The position numbers and the translations under genes are program-made. Shown here in pieces: positions 51,027-60,468 of a DNA stretch of 64,000 bases; position 1 is the first letter of the stretch; the number at the start of each line of letters is the position of its first letter. The notes beneath the pieces are model-generated. The model saw nothing but the letters and a program-made list of their open reading frames with translations, was not told where the DNA came from and did not search any database. The stretch is taken from the NCBI GenBank assembly GCA_050732775.1, contig JBOHRN010000037.1, forward strand, positions 1 through 64,000, written 5' to 3'. This DNA comes from JBOHRN01 sp050732775. Lineage in GTDB: Bacteria; Gemmatimonadota; Gemmatimonadetes; Longimicrobiales; Longimicrobiaceae.

Positions 51027-53222
51027 TTGAAACCGAACTCGTTTCCGCGTCCGGGACACTGCTTCGGCGCGGCTCTGGCGCTGGCGGCCTGGCTTGGCTC
51101 GGGTTGCGCCCTGCTTGGCGGCGGCGGAGGCGGGCCCCTGCCCGAACTCTCGCGCTATGAGGGCCGGCCGGTCTCGTCGGTTGAGTTTTCGGGAGAGCTC
51201 GAGCTTCCGGCCGACTCTCTCCAGGACGCCATCGTTACCCGTCCTACGCGCTGCCGCATCCTCTTTATCCCCGTGTGCGTGCCCGGTACCAAAATCGGCT
51301 TGGACGAGTACCGGCTTGATCTCGATGAACTGTCCCGCGACGTGGCGCGGCTCCAGCTCTACTACCGGGACCAGGGCTACTACGGCACCCGCGTAACTCC
51401 CGCCGTGGACCCGCTCGACGACGGCAGTGTGGAGGTCCGCTTTCTGGTCAGGCCGGGCGACTTGGTATACGTGACCGAGCTGGCCATCGACGGCACCGAG
51501 GGCATCGTCACCCCCGACGAATTGAAGAGGCGCATCCCGCTCCGAGCGGGGGAGCCGTTCGGGCGGGCCGACTTCCTGGACTCGGCCGACACCATCCGGG
51601 CGGCTCTGCTGCGCGAGGGGTACGCCTACGGGGAGGTGCTGCGCAACTACTCCATCGACACCATCGCCGACATCTCCCAGGCCCGCTACGTAGCCGTGCC
51701 CGGGCCGCTGGTGCGGGTAGACACCATCGTGGTGCTGGGCGCGGAGCGGTTGGGAGAAGAGACGGTGCGCCGCCAGATTACCTTCGACGAGGGCGACGTG
51801 CTCCGCACCAGCGAGCTGAACGAGAGCCAGCGGAACTTGTACCAGCTCGGCTTCGTGGGCTTCTCCTCGGTAGAGATCGCGCCCGACACGCTGCAACGGA
51901 GCGCCGACCGCGCACGGGCCACGGTGCTGGTGCGGGTGGTTGAGAGGCCCCGCTTCGCCGTGGATTCGTTCGTCGGCTACGGGACCATAGACTGCCTGCG
52001 GACCGGAGCGAGTTGGACTGACCTCAACTTCATGGGCGGGTCCCGGCGGCTCGAAGTATCGGGCCGCTTCTCCAAGATCGGCGTGGGGTCTCCGCTCGAC
52101 CTGGGGCTCGAGAACAGTCTCTGTCCCGCCCTCGCCGAAGACCGCTTCAGCGAGGAGCTCAACTACCGGCTGGCGGTCGATTTCCAGCAGCCCCGGCTGC
52201 TGGCGACCGGTATCCGCGGGTCGCTCCGGCTCCACGCCGAGCGCCTCTCGGAGATCCAACTCTTCCAGCGGGAATCGCTAGGGGGCCAGGCGGCCTTGAC
52301 CCGAAACCTTGGGCTCAACACGGTGCTGGCCGCCGCCCTCTCGCTAGAGAACGGCCAGACCTCGGCCGATCCTATCATCTTTTGCCTCGGCTTCGAGGTG
52401 TGTACGCCCGAGGCCAGAGAGCCGCTGGAGAGGCACCGCTGGTCCAACTCCCTGACCGTCTCGGCCACCCGCAACCGGACTCGGGGCGACGCCTTCGCGC
52501 GCGCGGGCAATCTGCTCGCCGCCAGCAGCGACTGGGCTTCGCCGGTCTTCGGATCCGACGATCAGTACCTTCGGATGGTGGGCGAGGGGGCCGCCTACCG
52601 GGAGGTGCGCGAGGGGTGGGTACTGGCCGGCTTTCTCCGCGCCGGCACCTTTCTCGACGGGGCGGTGGCCGACGGGGAGAGATACATCCCCCCCGAGCGC
52701 CGCTTTTACGCGGGGGGGCCCAACTCGGTGCGCGGCTTCGAGCGCAACGCCCTTGGTCCGCGGGCGTACGTGGCGCGGGTAGACTTCTTGCCCGAGGCCG
52801 ACACCACCGGTGTGGTGGTGGTCAACCCCGCCACCCTTAACATCGAGGGCTCGGCGGTGGGGGGAACCCGCACCGTGCTGGGCTCCATCGAGCTACGCAT
52901 GCCGTCGCCCGTGCTGGGTAGCATTTTGCGCACCGCCGTCTTCGTGGACGCGGGGCAGGTGTGGGCGAGGAGCGACGCGCCGGGGGAGGGAGACCGGCCC
53001 ATCGTCGTCACTCCGGGGGCCGGATTCCGCTTCACCACTCCCATCGGGCCCATCCGCCTGGACGTCGGCTATAACGGCTACGGCCGTACTCGCGGTCCGC
53101 TCTACCTGGCCGACGAGTCGACCAAGGAGTTGGTGCTGGTAGACCCGGATTTCCAACCCCCGGACGAGCGCGGTTTCTGGGACCGGCTCCAGTTTCACTT
53201 CGCGGTGGGCCAGCCGTTCTAA
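51027..53222 (+). CDS. Omp85-family outer-membrane protein (TamA/BamA-like)
   Basis: 731 residues: N-terminal export signal with a possible weak lipobox (LGSGC), POTRA repeats (about 45-330: RPVSSVEFSGELELPADSL, LVYVTELAIDGTEG, RVDTIVVLGAERLGEETV) and a C-terminal beta-barrel containing the conserved VRGF of loop 6 (GPNSVRGFERNALG) and ending in Phe. It inserts or assembles proteins at the outer membrane. Direct overlap with a TamB-type gene indicates the TamA role rather than BamA. The start is TTG 51027. Confidence 0.92.
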   Translation: MKPNSFPRPGHCFGAALALAAWLGSGCALLGGGGGGPLPELSRYEGRPVSSVEFSGELELPADSLQDAIVTRPTRCRILFIPVCVPGTKIGLDEYRLDLDELSRDVARLQLYYRDQGYYGTRVTPAVDPLDDGSVEVRFLVRPGDLVYVTELAIDGTEGIVTPDELKRRIPLRAGEPFGRADFLDSADTIRAALLREGYAYGEVLRNYSIDTIADISQARYVAVPGPLVRVDTIVVLGAERLGEETVRRQITFDEGDVLRTSELNESQRNLYQLGFVGFSSVEIAPDTLQRSADRARATVLVRVVERPRFAVDSFVGYGTIDCLRTGASWTDLNFMGGSRRLEVSGRFSKIGVGSPLDLGLENSLCPALAEDRFSEELNYRLAVDFQQPRLLATGIRGSLRLHAERLSEIQLFQRESLGGQAALTRNLGLNTVLAAALSLENGQTSADPIIFCLGFEVCTPEAREPLERHRWSNSLTVSATRNRTRGDAFARAGNLLAASSDWASPVFGSDDQYLRMVGEGAAYREVREGWVLAGFLRAGTFLDGAVADGERYIPPERRFYAGGPNSVRGFERNALGPRAYVARVDFLPEADTTGVVVVNPATLNIEGSAVGGTRTVLGSIELRMPSPVLGSILRTAVFVDAGQVWARSDAPGEGDRPIVVTPGAGFRFTTPIGPIRLDVGYNGYGRTRGPLYLADESTKELVLVDPDFQPPDERGFWDRLQFHFAVGQPF

Positions 53223-56200
53223 TGTCGCCCCTCTACCGCTCGCGCCGCGTACAGCCCTTCCTGGGCGGCTTTCTGTTGGGCGCAGTGGGCATCAGCCTGG
53301 GGCTCTGGACCTTCATGACCACGGCGCCAGCGCTCCAGCTCCGGGATACCCGGGCCGACGATCTCGGACTCCCCTCGGAGGCGTGGCACCCGGTACCGGT
53401 GCGCATCGGGGCCCCGGTCCACTTCGAGCTGGCCGGAATCTCGCTCCGGGACGCTTCCGGTGAGCGCTTCGCCGCCGCTCCCCGGGCCTCCTTCGCTTTC
53501 GACCCCGCTTCCCTAACCGGTGGCGGCCCCGTCGAACTGACTGGCGTGGAGCTCCGCGACCCCTTCCTGCGGCTCGAAAAGGGGGTCGGTGGCAGGGTGA
53601 ATCTGGCCGCCGCCTTCGCCTCCCCGGGGAGAAGGGAAGGGGCGTCCGGGGAGGGCCGCGCGTTCCTTCTGCGCGGCGTGCGGGTCACCGGCGGGCGGGG
53701 GGTGCTGGCGCTGGACGGACCCCTCCCGCTGCGCCGCTTCCAGCGCCTGGACGCGCGTCTTTCCACCGTCCGCTTCGGGGGAGCCGGAGAGTGGTCGGCG
53801 CGGGTCACCTCTCTCGTGACCTCGGTCACCGAGCCGGCTCTGGGTTCGCTCACCTTACGGGGAGAGGTGGGGGGAAGGGGAGAGGGGGGGGTCCGCTTTG
53901 ACCTCGACGAGCTCCGCACCGCGCACTCCTTCGTCTCTGGCAGCGGGGTGGTCCGCTTGGCCGGGCCCGGTCCGCGCCTGGACGCCGACCTGATCGCCTC
54001 CCCGCTCGACTTCCGAGACCTGGCCATCTTCATTCCCGATCTACCCCCGGAGGGTAGAGCCGACTTGTCACTGGCACTCCGCACGCTAGCGGACGGCCGC
54101 GTGCGGGTGGACGCGCGCGAGGTGGTGATCGCCGCGCCGGGTTCGCGGGTGACGGGTAGGTTCGCGGTGGTGGCGGGAGGGGGCCGTCCCCCGCTCTTCC
54201 TGGATACCCGACTCGACCTGGCCCCCCTGGACCTCTCCCTGCTCGCACTGTTGGGACTCGACGAGCTGCCGTACCAGGGAACGGTTCGGGGCACGGTGAG
54301 CAGCCCCGAGCTAAGGGAAGGGCCGCTCAGGGTAGATCTGGTGGCCGAGGTAACTCCCGAGGGAGAAGAAGGGGAGCCGTCGCGGCTGACTGCCAACGGT
54401 GCCCTCGGCTTCGGTTCCGGAGACCAGCCCCTGGTTCTGGAGGAGCTGCGGGTGGGCTTCGACCCCTTTTACCTGGCCCACCTCCGTCCCCTGGCGCCGG
54501 GGCGGGAAGAGCTGCTGCGCGGGGAGCTCCGGGGCGGCGTCTTGCTGGACGGTCCCACCGGCCGTCTCCGGCTGAGCGGGGGCGAAGTGAGTTACACGGT
54601 GGGTAGCGCGGCGGCTACCCGGCTGGTAGACCTGGCTGGCCGGCTCGCCCTGGGGGCCGAGCCGGACTACCGGTTACGGGCCCGGGCCGAGCCCCTGGCG
54701 CTCGCTACTCTCACCGAACTCTTTCCGGTGCTCCCCTTCCGGGTCTCCACCCTGGTGGGGCCGGTAGAAGTGAGCGGAAACGCGGACCGGCTCGCCTTCG
54801 AGTCCGACCTCTCGGGCGAGGTGGGCGCGCTGGCGTTACGGGGGGGTGTGGAGTTCGCTGATCCCGCCAGCTTCGACCTCGCCGGAACCCTGGAGGCGTT
54901 CCGGGCCTCCCGGCTGTTGCGCCCCGACCTGCCGGCAGAGCCCGTCTCCGGAAGCTTTGCCGCCCAAGGTACCACCAAGCGTTTCGGATTCGAGGTGGAC
55001 TTGCTTCAGGGTGGGGGGACTTTCGCCCTGGAGGGGAGCTTCGCGGCCGTCGCTGGGTCGCCGCCCCGGTTGGCAGTGGAGGGCTCCCTGGATCGCTTTC
55101 GGCTAGGCACCGCCATCGGCCGTCCCGGCCTCTTCCCCGACCCCCTCACCGGGCCGTTCCTGGTGGAAGGGGGTGGGGGCGCTGCTTACACCTTTGACAC
55201 CGATTTGCGCGGCGGCCGCAGCGTGCTCGACCTGGCTGGCTTTTTCCGTCCGGGCCGGCGACCCGAATACGCGGCTAGCGGCCAGGTGGTAGGGCTCGAC
55301 CTCTCCCGGCTCCCCGGCCGCTTGCGGCTCCCCGACAGCGAGTTTAACGGTACCCTCGCCGTGCGCGGCCGGGGCGACAGCCCGGAGACGTTCGACGGCG
55401 AGCTCCGGCTCAACACCCGTAACACCACCATCGCCGGGTACGAACTGGAGGTAGGTATGGTGGAGTTGGCTACCCGCGAGGGAGCTTTACAAATTGACAC
55501 CCTCCAACTCGAGTACCGCGGCTCGGTTCTCTCCGCTTCCGGTGGCTTGGGGCTCACCCGCCCGTCCCCGGAGCCGATCCGGATCGACTTCTCCTCTAAC
55601 CAGATCGCCACTCTCGCTCCGCTGCTGCCGGTCGAGGACGCCGAGCTACTCCAACTCTCCGGCTCCCTCCAGCTCCAGGGGTGGCTCGCCGGCACTTTGC
55701 GACGGCCGCTCCTGCACGCCGGGGTCACCGGCCGTAACCTCCGCTTCCGGGACTTTCGGGCGGGGGCGCTCTCCGGCAGCGTCCTGGCCCGGAGGCTAGC
55801 GGGCGGCTGGAGCGGCCAGGCCGACCTGCAAGCCGAGCGGGTGGACCTCCCTGGCGGCCAGACCTTCCGGACCGCCCAACTCGAGGCGGTAGCCGAACCG
55901 GGGGAGTTGTGGGTAGATCTCGCCGCCGCGCGCCCGGACGGCGACCGCGTCGCGCTGGCCGCCTCTTTTGACCTCAGCGACGGCTTTCCCAGCCAGGCCG
56001 AGATCGAGTCCCTGGACCTTACCCTGGGGGAGGCCCGTTGGCGGTTGTCGGGTGAGGGGTCGGTGAGCTTGACGGGGGGAGACCTGGTGGTGCGCCGCCT
56101 GCGTATCGAGCGCGTCCAAGACGGCACTGGACGGGTTGAGGTAGACGGCGTTCTGCCCAGCCGCGGCTTAGCCGACTTCCGGGTCCGCGTCGAGCAGCTC

Positions 56201-58018
56201 GACGCAGAGCAGCTCGGCGAGCTCATCCCCGGCTTTCCCGACTTTGGCGGCGTGGTAAATCTGGTCGCCGCCATCGACGGCCCGGCCGACGACCCCCGCT
56301 TCGAGCTCTCCGGCTCGGTGGATGAGTTGGAGTATGAAGGCGCCTCGGTCGAGCGGGTAGCCCTGACCGCCTCTTACGCTGACCGCCGTTTCGAGGGCGA
56401 GGTCACGGTGTGGATGGGGGGGATGGAGGCGGCTTTCCTGGAGGCTGGTTTGCCGGCTGACTTCTCGCTGAGCGGAATTGCTCCCAGTTTCCGTTTCCTG
56501 GAAGAGGGCCCGGTCCGGGCCCGGTTAGTGGCCGACTCTCTGCCGGTCTCGCTCCTGGCTGCCTCCCTGCCGGGGCTCAGGGACGGCGAGGGGCTGGCCC
56601 GGGCCGAGGTGGCAATGGCAGGCACCCTGGACTCTCCCAGCTTCGACGGATACCTGGCCCTGCAGGGAGCGGGTTTTACGGTCGAGACGCTGGGGGTTCC
56701 GTACCGGGAGATCGATGGACGGGTCGACTTTGCCGGACAGGAGGTCCAGAGCGACGCCCTACTGGTCAGGGCGGGCAAGGGAAGCGGGCGGCTGGCCGGG
56801 TCGGTCCGCTTCGACCAACCGGGCCGTCCGCTTTTCTCGGTGACGGCCTCCCTGCAAGATTTCTGGGCGGTTGACCGTGAAGGGGCGGCCTCTTTCGAGC
56901 TCACGGGCGACCTGGCCCTCTCGGGGCGGGCTCCCTCCCCGCTCCTCACTGGCCGGCTCACATTGGACGACGGCACTGTGGCGATCCCCGATCTCGGCTC
57001 CGACGACGCCGTGGAACTCGCCGAGTTGGAGGTGGGCGAGATCGGCGCCGACAGTATACCCTCCCAGGTGGCCGACCCCGGCGTGCCCTGGCTGGCCGGG
57101 CTCCGCGTCGACGGCTTGGAGATCAGCGTGGGCGACCAGGTCTGGCTGGTCTCCGACGACGTGCGGGCGCAGATGGGCGGGGGCGTTACAGTATTCCGGC
57201 AGGCCGGGGGCGAGACCCGCGTGTCGGGGGAGCTGGTAGCCGAGCGGGGCACTTATAACTTAACCGTGGGGCCCATCGTGAGGGAGTTCGAGATCGTGAG
57301 CGGGAGCGTGCAGTTCTTTGGCACTCCCGACCTCAACCCCGCCCTCGACGTCACCGCGGCCAATGAGATACGGAGCGTGGCGGGACCCGACGCGGGATCG
57401 ATCCTGACCATCCTGGCCCGGGTGACCGGCTCTTTGCAATCGCCGGAGGTCACGCTCACTTCGGACACCCGCCCCCCGCTGCCCGAGTCAGAGATCATCT
57501 CCTACCTGATCTTCGGGCGCCCTAGCTTCCAGATCGGCGACGCCACCGGCGCCCTGGCGCAGCAGATACTCCTGCAAGAGACCGTGGGGGGGTTGGTGGC
57601 AACCCGGCTGGAACAGTTCCTAATCCAGGATCTGGGGCTTGCCATTGACTACGTGCGGGTACGCTCCCGGCCGTCCGAGTTTGCCTTCGGAGAAGTCTTC
57701 GGCGAGACCGTGGTCGAAGTCGGCAAACAGTTCGGGAACGTGTTCTGGACGGTGGAAGCGGGCATCGCCACGCTTTTCGGCGGGGGCACCGGCCGGCCCA
57801 CCCTGGGCACCGCGGTGGAGTGGCAGATCGACCGGGAGTGGAGCGTCCGCTTCGCCTACGAGCCGATCCGGACCACCTTCCTGGCCCGGGTGCAGGACTT
57901 CGACCTCGACTACCAGTTCTCCGTGGACCTACGACGCCGCTGGGAGTTCGGCCACCCGGAGGAAGAAGAGCCCCGCGCCCGGTTGGAACAGGAAGAAGAG
58001 CGTGGGAGTACCCGGTAG
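53222..58018 (+). CDS. tamB: TamB/YtfN-type inner-membrane-anchored translocation/lipid transport protein
   Basis: 1598 residues. One N-terminal membrane helix (LGGFLLGAVGISLGLWTF), a very long region of repeated beta-strands (AsmA/TamB-like groove) and the C-terminal DUF490 domain (RVSGELVAERGTYNLTVGPI, FGTPDLNPALDVTAANEI, PESEIISYLIFGRPSF). It spans the periplasm, linking with TamA, and in this superfamily moves phospholipids or assists barrel assembly. ATG 53222 overlaps the preceding TAA (TAATG). Convergent with the lipoprotein gene at 58040. Confidence 0.93.
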   Translation: MSPLYRSRRVQPFLGGFLLGAVGISLGLWTFMTTAPALQLRDTRADDLGLPSEAWHPVPVRIGAPVHFELAGISLRDASGERFAAAPRASFAFDPASLTGGGPVELTGVELRDPFLRLEKGVGGRVNLAAAFASPGRREGASGEGRAFLLRGVRVTGGRGVLALDGPLPLRRFQRLDARLSTVRFGGAGEWSARVTSLVTSVTEPALGSLTLRGEVGGRGEGGVRFDLDELRTAHSFVSGSGVVRLAGPGPRLDADLIASPLDFRDLAIFIPDLPPEGRADLSLALRTLADGRVRVDAREVVIAAPGSRVTGRFAVVAGGGRPPLFLDTRLDLAPLDLSLLALLGLDELPYQGTVRGTVSSPELREGPLRVDLVAEVTPEGEEGEPSRLTANGALGFGSGDQPLVLEELRVGFDPFYLAHLRPLAPGREELLRGELRGGVLLDGPTGRLRLSGGEVSYTVGSAAATRLVDLAGRLALGAEPDYRLRARAEPLALATLTELFPVLPFRVSTLVGPVEVSGNADRLAFESDLSGEVGALALRGGVEFADPASFDLAGTLEAFRASRLLRPDLPAEPVSGSFAAQGTTKRFGFEVDLLQGGGTFALEGSFAAVAGSPPRLAVEGSLDRFRLGTAIGRPGLFPDPLTGPFLVEGGGGAAYTFDTDLRGGRSVLDLAGFFRPGRRPEYAASGQVVGLDLSRLPGRLRLPDSEFNGTLAVRGRGDSPETFDGELRLNTRNTTIAGYELEVGMVELATREGALQIDTLQLEYRGSVLSASGGLGLTRPSPEPIRIDFSSNQIATLAPLLPVEDAELLQLSGSLQLQGWLAGTLRRPLLHAGVTGRNLRFRDFRAGALSGSVLARRLAGGWSGQADLQAERVDLPGGQTFRTAQLEAVAEPGELWVDLAAARPDGDRVALAASFDLSDGFPSQAEIESLDLTLGEARWRLSGEGSVSLTGGDLVVRRLRIERVQDGTGRVEVDGVLPSRGLADFRVRVEQLDAEQLGELIPGFPDFGGVVNLVAAIDGPADDPRFELSGSVDELEYEGASVERVALTASYADRRFEGEVTVWMGGMEAAFLEAGLPADFSLSGIAPSFRFLEEGPVRARLVADSLPVSLLAASLPGLRDGEGLARAEVAMAGTLDSPSFDGYLALQGAGFTVETLGVPYREIDGRVDFAGQEVQSDALLVRAGKGSGRLAGSVRFDQPGRPLFSVTASLQDFWAVDREGAASFELTGDLALSGRAPSPLLTGRLTLDDGTVAIPDLGSDDAVELAELEVGEIGADSIPSQVADPGVPWLAGLRVDGLEISVGDQVWLVSDDVRAQMGGGVTVFRQAGGETRVSGELVAERGTYNLTVGPIVREFEIVSGSVQFFGTPDLNPALDVTAANEIRSVAGPDAGSILTILARVTGSLQSPEVTLTSDTRPPLPESEIISYLIFGRPSFQIGDATGALAQQILLQETVGGLVATRLEQFLIQDLGLAIDYVRVRSRPSEFAFGEVFGETVVEVGKQFGNVFWTVEAGIATLFGGGTGRPTLGTAVEWQIDREWSVRFAYEPIRTTFLARVQDFDLDYQFSVDLRRRWEFGHPEEEEPRARLEQEEERGSTR

Positions 58019-58039
58019 TCGTTCGTGGCGTGACGCCGC

Positions 58040-58810
58040 TCAGAGCGTCGGGCGCTCCTGCGCGTTCTGGTCTGACAGCCGAACGTGGACGCTGTCTCCG
58101 GTGACCTCCACCGGGAGGTTCCAGTATAGCTCCTGGTAAGGAAGTTCGTAGCGGGCGTGGACCCACCAGCGCCCCTCAGGGGCCGCGATGCTCACCACCC
58201 CCGAGGCGTCGGTGGTGTCGGCGATCTCCTCTTCGCCGCTGAGAGCGAGCTTGGCCTCCACGACCTCGCCGTAGTCAGCGAAAGCCCGATCGGCCCACGC
58301 CACCCGGGCGACCCTGATCGAGTCTGCTTGGGCGAAGACCCCCTGCTGGAGCTGGTCAAAGTCCTGAAACGCTTGCCGGCTCTCTTGCTCCGCCGCCTGT
58401 TCGCGGCCCTCTAGCTGGCGGAACTCCTGAAAGCGGCGCCGGTACTGGGGCGTGCCCCGGAGCCCGCGCCCCTGCATCTCCCGTAACTGGGCGGAGAGGG
58501 CACGCATGCGCTCACGGACCTGGCCCCACTCGCCCTCGGCTGCTCGCCACGCGGCCTCGGCTTCCTGGATTTCCGCCTGCTGGGCGGCGATCTCCGCCGG
58601 TATCTCGGGCTCCGGATCGTCGGCGTCGGCGGCGAGCGAATCAAAGATGGCGTCCCGGTCGTACGGGAGGAGGTAGATGGGTAGTTCCGCTAGCGGCGAC
58701 CGATCGCCATCAGGACTTTCGAGGGCGGCCTCGACGACCACTTCGGGGCTTCCGCAGCCGGCGAGTCCGGCCAAGAACAGCGTGACGGATGGCAAAAGGA
58801 AACGCTTCAT
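58040..58810 (-). CDS. Unknown lipoprotein with coiled-coil
   Basis: 256 residues from ATG 58810, lipobox FLAGLAGC. A globular part (PIYLLPYDRDAIFDSLAAD), a long charged coiled coil (EAEAAWRAAEGEWGQVRERM, REQAAEQESRQAFQDFDQLQ) and a C-terminal beta-rich segment like a carboxypeptidase-regulatory domain (ADTTDASGVVSIAAPEGRWW). Function unknown. An upstream in-frame ATG at 58840 would precede the signal, so it is rejected. A promoter and a tandem repeat lie in its leader. Confidence 0.8.
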   Translation of the reverse strand: MKRFLLPSVTLFLAGLAGCGSPEVVVEAALESPDGDRSPLAELPIYLLPYDRDAIFDSLAADADDPEPEIPAEIAAQQAEIQEAEAAWRAAEGEWGQVRERMRALSAQLREMQGRGLRGTPQYRRRFQEFRQLEGREQAAEQESRQAFQDFDQLQQGVFAQADSIRVARVAWADRAFADYGEVVEAKLALSGEEEIADTTDASGVVSIAAPEGRWWVHARYELPYQELYWNLPVEVTGDSVHVRLSDQNAQERPTL

Positions 58811-58838
58811 GCTAGGGCTCCGATTCTCTGAATTGTCC

Positions 58839-59702
58839 ATGCCTGGCAGCCAAAGGCCTGGCAGCCAAAGTATACCGCCCCGAGGCGTTTTTCAAGGGCT
58901 CAGCCGGTCGCTCCCGGCGGCGCTGGCGCTGCTAGCCGGTCTACCCGCGGAAGTTGCGGCACAGCTCGAGCTACCGGCGCCGGCCGGTTACCTGAACGAC
59001 TTCGCGGGGGTCCTTTCTCCGGACGAGGAAGCCCGTATCGGCCGCGTCATAGACGAGGTGCGCCTCAAGTCGGGGGGTGAAATCGTGGTGGTCACGCTAC
59101 CCTCGCTCGCAGGCCGCAGCCGGGATCAGGTGGCGCTCCAGATCGGCCGGGAGTGGGGTGTGGGCAAGGCGGGCGAGCCCGGAGACCCGGCTCGCAATAC
59201 CGGGGTGGTCCTCTTGGTGGTTCCGCCCGAGCGCCAGCTCAAGATCGAACTGGGGTACGGCGCCAACACCTTTATCACCGCGGCCGAGGCCGGGCGCATC
59301 CGCGACCGCTTTATGGTTCCTGCCTTTAGGGAAGAGCGCTACGGAGACGGTATCTTGCTGGCCGTCGTGGCTCTGGCGGGAGAGTTTGCCGAGCGCTTCG
59401 GCTTTGAGCTCACCGGCCTCCCCGCCCCGCCCCCCGGCCAGCGGCGAGACCGACCGGAGCCATCTCCCCTCTGGACGCTGCTGTTGGCGGGAGCCGCGGC
59501 CATGCTACTCTTCGGGGGGGCGTGGCGGGGAGGGGGGTTCCGCAGGCGCCGCTCGGGCGCTAGCGTGTTACCGGTCTGGGTCGGAGGCGGGGGGTGGAGG
59601 GGTGGGGGGTTCGGGGGAGGCGGCTCTTTCGGCGCAGGTGGGTTCGGCGGTTTCGGGGGGGGCGGGGGGTTTGGTGGTGGTGGCGCCGGTGGTAGCTGGT
59701 AA
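58839..59702 (+). CDS. TPM-domain protein (YgcG family)
   Basis: 287 residues from ATG 58839: signal-like segment (LPAALALLAGLPAEVAAQLE), TPM domain (YLNDFAGVLSPDEEARIGRV, GEIVVVTLPSLAGRSRDQVA, YGANTFITAAEAGRIRDRFM), a membrane helix (WTLLLAGAAAMLLFGGAW) and a Gly-rich C-terminal tail (GGGFGGGGSFGAGGFGG). TPM/YgcG proteins commonly accompany LemA, found two genes downstream. The start is uncertain: it falls within the upstream tandem repeat region with no ribosome-binding site. Confidence 0.85.
   Translation: MPGSQRPGSQSIPPRGVFQGLSRSLPAALALLAGLPAEVAAQLELPAPAGYLNDFAGVLSPDEEARIGRVIDEVRLKSGGEIVVVTLPSLAGRSRDQVALQIGREWGVGKAGEPGDPARNTGVVLLVVPPERQLKIELGYGANTFITAAEAGRIRDRFMVPAFREERYGDGILLAVVALAGEFAERFGFELTGLPAPPPGQRRDRPEPSPLWTLLLAGAAAMLLFGGAWRGGGFRRRRSGASVLPVWVGGGGWRGGGFGGGGSFGAGGFGGFGGGGGFGGGGAGGSW
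58841..58870. repeat. Exact tandem duplication of 15 bp
   Basis: GCCTGGCAGCCAAAG occurs twice head to tail (58841-58855, 58856-58870) between the divergent lipoprotein and TPM genes. In the TPM reading frame it repeats five codons. Confidence 0.9.
58869..58895 (-). promoter_or_regulatory. Candidate promoter of the 58040 lipoprotein
   Basis: On the minus strand, TTGAAA (58895-58890) and TATACT (58874-58869), 15-bp spacer. The transcript leader would contain the 15-bp tandem repeat. Confidence 0.4.
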
Positions 59703-59727
59703 AGTCATGCAACCTCAGCGGAGCGGA

Positions 59728-60468
59728 ATGGGGAGTAAAGTAAAGGGGGCCCGTGGGTTGGCCCGGGAGCTGGCGACGGTTTACGGCGACCAGTTGATCT
59801 CGGTTATCCTGTACGGCTCGGGGGCGCGCGAGGAGCACCGGGACCGTCTCTCTGACTTGAACGTCCTGGTTCTATTGGAGCGCGCGGACCCCGCCGCGCT
59901 CAGAAAGGCGTCGGCCGTGGCTGGGCGTTGGGCGCGGCGCGGAAATCCTCCGCCGTTGATCCTGGCGGCCGACGATTGGGACCGCTCGAGAGACGTCTTT
60001 CCTATCGAGTTCGCCGAGATCGCCGACGCCCGCCGGGTACTCCTGGGGAGTGATCCGTTCGAGGGCCTCTCGGTGCCCCGTGAGCAGCTGCGCGCCCAGT
60101 GCGAGTACGAGCTGCGCTCCCGTTTCATCCAGCTCAGGGAGCAGTATCTGCTGCACGCCCGCGATCCCAAACGGCTCGCGCAGACGGCGCTCCGTTCGGT
60201 GAGCACCTTCCTGGTCCTATTCCGCACCGTGCTCCGGCTCTTGGGCACCGCCGTACCTCCCGATTCCGCCGCGGTGGTAGAGCGTACCGCCGGGGTGGTC
60301 GGCTTCGATGCGGGCCCCATCCTGGAGCTGCTGCGTCTGCGCGCAGAGGCCGGGCGTCCCAGATTGACGGCCGACGGCCCGCTTCTGGAGGGGTATCTGA
60401 GCGCGGTCGCCGAGACGGTTCACTTCGTGGACCGGCTGCCACCAACCTCAACCCGGGAAGATAGCTAA
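59728..60468 (+). CDS. Nucleotidyltransferase-domain protein between TPM and LemA
   Basis: 246 residues (ATG 59728 with GGAGCGGA upstream; ATG 59707 is an alternative). The N-terminus has the nucleotidyltransferase fold signature VILYGSGAREEHRDRLSDLN, with D-x-N in place of the common D-x-D, followed by FPIEFAEIADARRVLLGSDP and a helical C-terminal domain (FIQLREQYLLHARDPKRLAQ). MNT or kanamycin-nucleotidyltransferase-like; acceptor unknown. Its TAA overlaps the LemA ATG, so it is translationally coupled. Confidence 0.82.
   Translation: MGSKVKGARGLARELATVYGDQLISVILYGSGAREEHRDRLSDLNVLVLLERADPAALRKASAVAGRWARRGNPPPLILAADDWDRSRDVFPIEFAEIADARRVLLGSDPFEGLSVPREQLRAQCEYELRSRFIQLREQYLLHARDPKRLAQTALRSVSTFLVLFRTVLRLLGTAVPPDSAAVVERTAGVVGFDAGPILELLRLRAEAGRPRLTADGPLLEGYLSAVAETVHFVDRLPPTSTREDS

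Noticed and set aside
50952..52259. 435-codon minus-strand frame within the Omp85 gene
   Set aside because: Low-complexity composition (His, Arg, Gln, Gly) and it lies opposite a clearly conserved POTRA region.
55186..56274. 362-codon minus-strand frame within tamB
   Set aside because: Ser/Arg/Pro-rich shadow of the tamB coding strand.
59440..59702. Gly-rich C-terminal tail of the TPM protein as a repeat element
   Set aside because: Amino-acid composition bias typical of YgcG proteins, not a DNA repeat with fixed period.
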